This document shows positions 60,546 to 64,000 of a DNA stretch of 64,000 nt, piece after piece (within the stretch, counting starts at the first letter, position 1; each line of letters opens with the position of its first letter). A program made the translations under genes and the position numbers. The notes under the pieces are model-generated. The model worked only from the letters and a program-made list of their open reading frames with translations, did no database searches and was not told the origin of the DNA. The DNA comes from Halobacteriovorax sp. GB3. Lineage in GTDB: Bacteria; Bdellovibrionota; Bacteriovoracia; Bacteriovoracales; Bacteriovoracaceae. Where the stretch lies: assembly GCF_028649655.1 (NCBI RefSeq), contig NZ_JAQSLN010000003.1, forward strand, positions 248,001 to 312,000. The letters are read 5' to 3'.

Positions 60546-62474
60546 TTATGCTAAAGACGGCTCGTCTTTTTTCGTCTCTGCATTCTCCTCTTTATTTTCA
60601 GAGTTCTTAACTAACTCCTCTTTTTTTTCAGAAGATTCTTTTGCTTCAACTTTATCAATCAAAGGAACACCAATATCTTTACCCTCTACAAGATCTTGCA
60701 CTTGCTTAAAGTCCAGAGTTTCCCAAACAATGAGCGCCTCAGCGATACGATTAAGAGCATCACGCTTTTCTGTTAGAATTCTTGTGGCCTCTTTATAATT
60801 CTCATCAATAATACGGTGAATTTCAGAATCAATTTCTTTAGCCGTATCATCAGAGTAACCAACTTCTTTCATACCAGGTCCACCAAATGGACTAGCTCCA
60901 GCATTAGCATAATTTCTAGGCCCAAGCTTATCACTCATCCCCCATGAACAAACCATGTGGTGAGCAAGCTGAGTTGCTTTTTCAATATCATTAGAAGCAC
61001 CGTTAGAGATTTCTCCAAAAACGATTTCTTCCGCTACACGGCCACCCATCATAAACGCAATTAGGTTTTCACCTTTCTCTTTTGTTAAATTGAGGGCATC
61101 TTCACTTGGAAGAGTTTGAGTTACACCTAATGCTCCACCACGAGGCATGATCGATACTTTGTGAATAGGATCTGTTTTTGGAAGTTCCATACCAACAAGC
61201 GTGTGACCTGCTTCATGGTATGCTGTTACTTTTTTCTCATGATCAGAAATAACCATCGATTTTCTCTCAGGTCCCATGAGAACTTTATCTTTAGCAAGTT
61301 CGAAATCATTTGTTGAAAGTGACTTCTTATTATAACGAGCGGCCATAAGAGCTGCTTCGTTTACAAGGTTTGCTAGATCGGCACCAGTAAACCCTGGAGT
61401 TCCTTTAGCAATTACTTCAAGATCAACATCTTGATCAAGAGGAGTTTTTCTTGTGTGTACTTTTAGAATTCCTAGACGTCCACGAACATCTGGAGGTCCA
61501 ACAGTGACACGTCTATCAAAACGACCAGGTCTTAAAAGAGCTGGATCGAGTACATCAATTCTGTTTGTGGCGGCAATAAGGATGACACCTTCATTAGATT
61601 CAAACCCGTCCATTTCAACAAGAAGCTGGTTAAGAGTTTGCTCACGCTCATCGTGACCACCACCCATACCATGTCCACGGTGACGACCTACGGCATCGAT
61701 TTCATCGATAAAAATGATACAAGGAGCGTTCTTCTTACCTTGCTCAAAAAGATCTCTTACGCGTGAAGCACCAACACCAACAAACATTTCAACAAAATCA
61801 GAACCTGAAATTGAAAAGAAAGGTACATTTGCTTCTCCGGCCACGGCACGAGCAAGAAGTGTCTTTCCTGTTCCTGGAGGACCTACAAGGATAACACCCT
61901 TAGGTATTTTTCCACCAAGATTAGTGTATTTTTTTGGATCTCTTAAAAAGTCGACGACTTCAGCAAGTTCTTCTTTTGCTTCTTCTACACCAGAGACATC
62001 AGTGAAAGTCACTTTTTTGTCGTTAGCAGAGAGCATGCGAGCTTTTGATTTTCCAAAACTCATGGCCTTTCCACCACCAGCTTGAATCTGTCGCATAAAG
62101 AAGAAGAAAATAATAAGAAGAATGATCATCGGTCCCCAGTTCACAAGAAGTGATTGGAAAAGACCTGGTTTTTCATCTTCTTCGTATTCTGGGTAGATGC
62201 TATTTTTTTCAAGAATCTTGAAGGTTTCATCCCCTGTGCTACCAGTTAAACGAAAACTTTTTCCACCTTCGTAACCTTCTTTGAACTTCCCTTCAATTTT
62301 ATTGTCGCCACGGAAAGTTACACCTTCAACATGACCTTTTTGAACGGCCTGAATAAAGTCTGGGTATTTGATGGCCTTAACATTTTGTGGTTTCTCAGTA
62401 GCGACTTTTGCCACTAGTGCCATCATGAGTACGAGAAAAATCCACAAGAGAACTGTTTTTTGTTGCTGTTTCAT
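60546..62474 (-). CDS. ftsH: ATP-dependent zinc metalloprotease FtsH
   Basis: Membrane-bound AAA+ protease controlling quality of membrane proteins and several regulators. 642 residues: membrane segments at about 8-25 and 112-127 around a periplasmic FtsH_ext domain; Walker [10 protein letters not shown] (near 195), Walker [10 protein letters not shown], second region of homology [20 protein letters not shown]; zinc site AYHEAGH (about 415-421), with a later acidic ligand. The tail is Glu/Lys-rich, long and low in complexity. SD AAGGATA before the ATG. A TTGACA (62604-62599, minus) overlapping the tilS stop may be its own -35. Confidence 0.97.
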   Translation of the reverse strand: MKQQQKTVLLWIFLVLMMALVAKVATEKPQNVKAIKYPDFIQAVQKGHVEGVTFRGDNKIEGKFKEGYEGGKSFRLTGSTGDETFKILEKNSIYPEYEEDEKPGLFQSLLVNWGPMIILLIIFFFFMRQIQAGGGKAMSFGKSKARMLSANDKKVTFTDVSGVEEAKEELAEVVDFLRDPKKYTNLGGKIPKGVILVGPPGTGKTLLARAVAGEANVPFFSISGSDFVEMFVGVGASRVRDLFEQGKKNAPCIIFIDEIDAVGRHRGHGMGGGHDEREQTLNQLLVEMDGFESNEGVILIAATNRIDVLDPALLRPGRFDRRVTVGPPDVRGRLGILKVHTRKTPLDQDVDLEVIAKGTPGFTGADLANLVNEAALMAARYNKKSLSTNDFELAKDKVLMGPERKSMVISDHEKKVTAYHEAGHTLVGMELPKTDPIHKVSIMPRGGALGVTQTLPSEDALNLTKEKGENLIAFMMGGRVAEEIVFGEISNGASNDIEKATQLAHHMVCSWGMSDKLGPRNYANAGASPFGGPGMKEVGYSDDTAKEIDSEIHRIIDENYKEATRILTEKRDALNRIAEALIVWETLDFKQVQDLVEGKDIGVPLIDKVEAKESSEKKEELVKNSENKEENAETKKDEPSLA

Positions 62475-62599
62475 TATTATCCTTAATTGATTAAAAAATC
62501 TCTTCCTTAAATTTTAACCTGATTTAAACCACTATTGTAAGAATGGTTTCACGAACAATCAAGGTCTTCTCATTTAATTTGGTATCGGTTGAAAAAATG

Positions 62600-63829
62600 T
62601 CAACCATGAGAAGTGTCGGTTTTTAAATAAAAGAAGGTTCTTTTTTCCACAGGGCCCAAGCCCCCTTGTAGATCACGTGATAGAGGAACCAGTTTTCCCG
62701 ACAAATTTACACTTATTTTATTTTTATTCGACAATCGATCGAAGAATGGATGCTCTTTTATGGCACTTTTCTTGTTTTTTGCACTGCTCATGAAAAAAAG
62801 CGGTTGTCCCTCAGGAATCTGCGAAGAAGCCAGAGAGTATGAGAATTCCTTCTTCAAAAGTACTATTGTACGGTGCATGACATAGAGCTCAACCCCACCA
62901 CTAAAGAGCAGAGGTCCCTTTTTGCCATTTTTTATCATCACTTCAACTTTATTAATTTGGGCCCGCGTAGTGCCACGGCCTTTAGAAGAGAGTCTTTTAA
63001 TCTCATTTAAAAGCGAATATTTAAAGTTTTCATTAAAATTCGAGGCAACAAAGAAAGTGAAGTGATCGCCACGATGGAGATTCGAAAGATTCGTTGTATT
63101 ATTCTGAAGTCCTCTGTTCGCCCCTATCTTCGACTCTTCATTTAAAGAATCAATCTTTTGCAAAGACCTCTCAACATAGTGCTTTAAATATTTTGGATAT
63201 TTCGCCTTTATACGCTTAACAATTGTGTTACGAATGAAATTTCTATCGTAACTAATCGATCGGTTTGTTTCATCTTCAAACCACTCAAGCTGAGATTGGC
63301 GCGCGTATTTTAAAATATGATCCTTAGACAAGCACATAAGTGGCCTTCGATAAGGACCATTAATGATTGGAATACCCAAGGCCAAATTAGAAGAGCTTGA
63401 AAATTGCTGCATCAAAGACCACTCAAATGAATCATCCAGATGATGACCTGTTAAAATTTTTGTTGCAGATTTTTCCTTAGCTAGCTTTAAAAATATTTTA
63501 TAGCGCTCTTTTCGTGCGCTAAATTCGATATCGGTCTGCTTTTTAAAATTAAGCCTAAAACTATAGAATTCAAATCCGCGCTCTAGGACAAGTTTTTCTA
63601 ATTGAACTTGTTCGAGGTCTGCTTGTTCCCTAAGACCGTGATGAATATAGACAGCAGATAACTTCGAGAACACTTTTCTCTTTTTAAGAGCATCGAGAAT
63701 ATCCAAAAGAACAATTGAATCAACACCACCACTAAGGGCCAAAAGAAGATGATCATTCTCACAAAAGAGCTTATATTTTTGAATAAATTCAAAAACAAAT
63801 TCAATCACCTCATAGCGATAGCGTTTCAT
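62600..63829 (-). CDS. tilS: tRNA(Ile)-lysidine synthase
   Basis: Modifies C34 of the CAU-anticodon tRNA-Ile to lysidine, allowing AUA decoding. 409 residues: PP-loop LALSGGVDSIVLLD (SGGVDS at 33-38), IHHGLREQADLEQ, TGHHLDDSFEW, PLMCLSKDHILKYA and FEDETNRSISYDRNFIRN, all TilS blocks. The C-terminal region (about 230-409) is divergent but similar in size to the substrate-binding domains of TilS. Its ATG overlaps the stop of the upstream transporter gene (TAATG), indicating coupling, and ftsH follows. Confidence 0.95.
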   Translation of the reverse strand: MKRYRYEVIEFVFEFIQKYKLFCENDHLLLALSGGVDSIVLLDILDALKKRKVFSKLSAVYIHHGLREQADLEQVQLEKLVLERGFEFYSFRLNFKKQTDIEFSARKERYKIFLKLAKEKSATKILTGHHLDDSFEWSLMQQFSSSSNLALGIPIINGPYRRPLMCLSKDHILKYARQSQLEWFEDETNRSISYDRNFIRNTIVKRIKAKYPKYLKHYVERSLQKIDSLNEESKIGANRGLQNNTTNLSNLHRGDHFTFFVASNFNENFKYSLLNEIKRLSSKGRGTTRAQINKVEVMIKNGKKGPLLFSGGVELYVMHRTIVLLKKEFSYSLASSQIPEGQPLFFMSSAKNKKSAIKEHPFFDRLSNKNKISVNLSGKLVPLSRDLQGGLGPVEKRTFFYLKTDTSHG

Positions 63830-64000
63830 TAACTCACCTTCTCACTAAAAACCTCATTAACATCCTTAACAAGGAAACTTGGAAAAATGAAAAGATCAAA
63901 GATAGCGCCCAAAAAGATGATAATGGCCAGATTGAGTCCAAACTCGCCAATAGGAACAAAAGAATTAGAACCAATCAACAAGAAACAAAGTACCAAAACA
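63829..64000 (-). CDS. RND/MMPL-type transporter, C-terminal end (5' part outside window)
   Basis: 57 codons are visible, ending at TAA 63831-63829. The peptide has two hydrophobic segments (VLVLCFLLIG and NLAIIIFLGAIFDLFIFPSF) and a short charged tail (LVKDVNEVFSEKVS). The second segment with its A-x-F-D-L-x-x-x-P-S pattern matches the last membrane helix of RND-superfamily (MMPL-type) exporters. The call is tentative because so little is visible. Its stop overlaps the tilS start. Confidence 0.5.
   Translation of the reverse strand, partial: VLVLCFLLIGSNSFVPIGEFGLNLAIIIFLGAIFDLFIFPSFLVKDVNEVFSEKVS

Noticed and set aside
61714-62085. Plus-strand 123-codon frame opposite ftsH
   Set aside because: Antisense shadow of the conserved AAA domain.

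Overview
The window looks like chromosome of a low-GC, Gram-negative predator-type bacterium, most probably Bdellovibrionota, order Bacteriovoracales (Halobacteriovorax/Bacteriovorax-like). This is inference. The supports are AT-rich coding sequence with a strong habit of using Ala codon GCC after a codon ending in G (hence many AAGGCC words), a class I lysyl-tRNA synthetase, five exported serine proteases (three trypsin-like, two subtilases), a PHB depolymerase, a NamZ-like muramidase, menaquinone synthesis and many stand-alone receiver proteins. I saw no rRNA, tRNA, CRISPR array, insertion sequence or prophage. No gene-free stretch exceeds 300 bases; the longest gaps (about 1473-1728 and 56962-57182) hold promoter-like, dif-like and terminator-like signals described below.

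Layout. 1-5000: a lipoprotein with a permuted NlpC/P60-type (YiiX-like) domain running off the left edge, an orphan Xer-type recombinase with a dif-like sequence upstream, a methyltransferase, PlsC and a two-receiver protein. 5000-12000: a penicillin-acylase-family hydrolase without signal peptide, a methyltransferase, Maf, folA-thyA, a receiver protein and a NamZ-like enzyme. 12000-16850: a complete liv-type ABC transporter operon. 17000-18700: a trypsin-like lipoprotein with two PPC domains and a small membrane protein.

18762-27353 is the most interesting part. A tightly packed minus-strand operon encodes an MddA/NnrU-like membrane methyltransferase, a YceI lipid-binding protein, a type III polyketide synthase, an ICMT-family methyltransferase, a free acyl carrier protein, a fatty acyl-AMP ligase and an FAD-dependent oxygenase. 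The PKS + ICMT + flavoprotein trio matches the logic of the Streptomyces srsABC phenolic-lipid pathway. Here it has its own FAAL/ACP starter module and a likely periplasmic lipid carrier, and a two-component system with a His-rich sensor loop is divergent from it.

27480-43600: class I LysRS, a receiver protein, a Cys-rich repeat protein, Xaa-Pro aminopeptidase, MgsA, then the menaquinone block (polyprenyl synthase divergent from menG-menF-menD-menA-menC), two small lipoproteins, an outer-membrane porin-like barrel and a chemotaxis receptor. 43647-50266: a second lipid-type operon on the minus strand (two alpha/beta hydrolases, a KAS III-like enzyme, a FabG-like reductase, an acyl-CoA ligase, a PHB depolymerase) divergent from a TetR regulator. 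It may scavenge prey polyester or make a beta-keto product. 50300-59551: two subtilases, a hydroxyacid dehydrogenase, a three-gene signalling cluster with a histidine kinase lacking its phospho-acceptor His, and two paralogous trypsin-like proteases around a VOC-fold gene. 59645-64000: the widely conserved tilS-ftsH-folP block and the C-terminus of an RND/MMPL-type transporter.

Start codons were revised where a Shine-Dalgarno sequence clearly favoured one, so several genes are given shorter than their longest open frame, and one (46172-46954) longer with an apparent ATT start.
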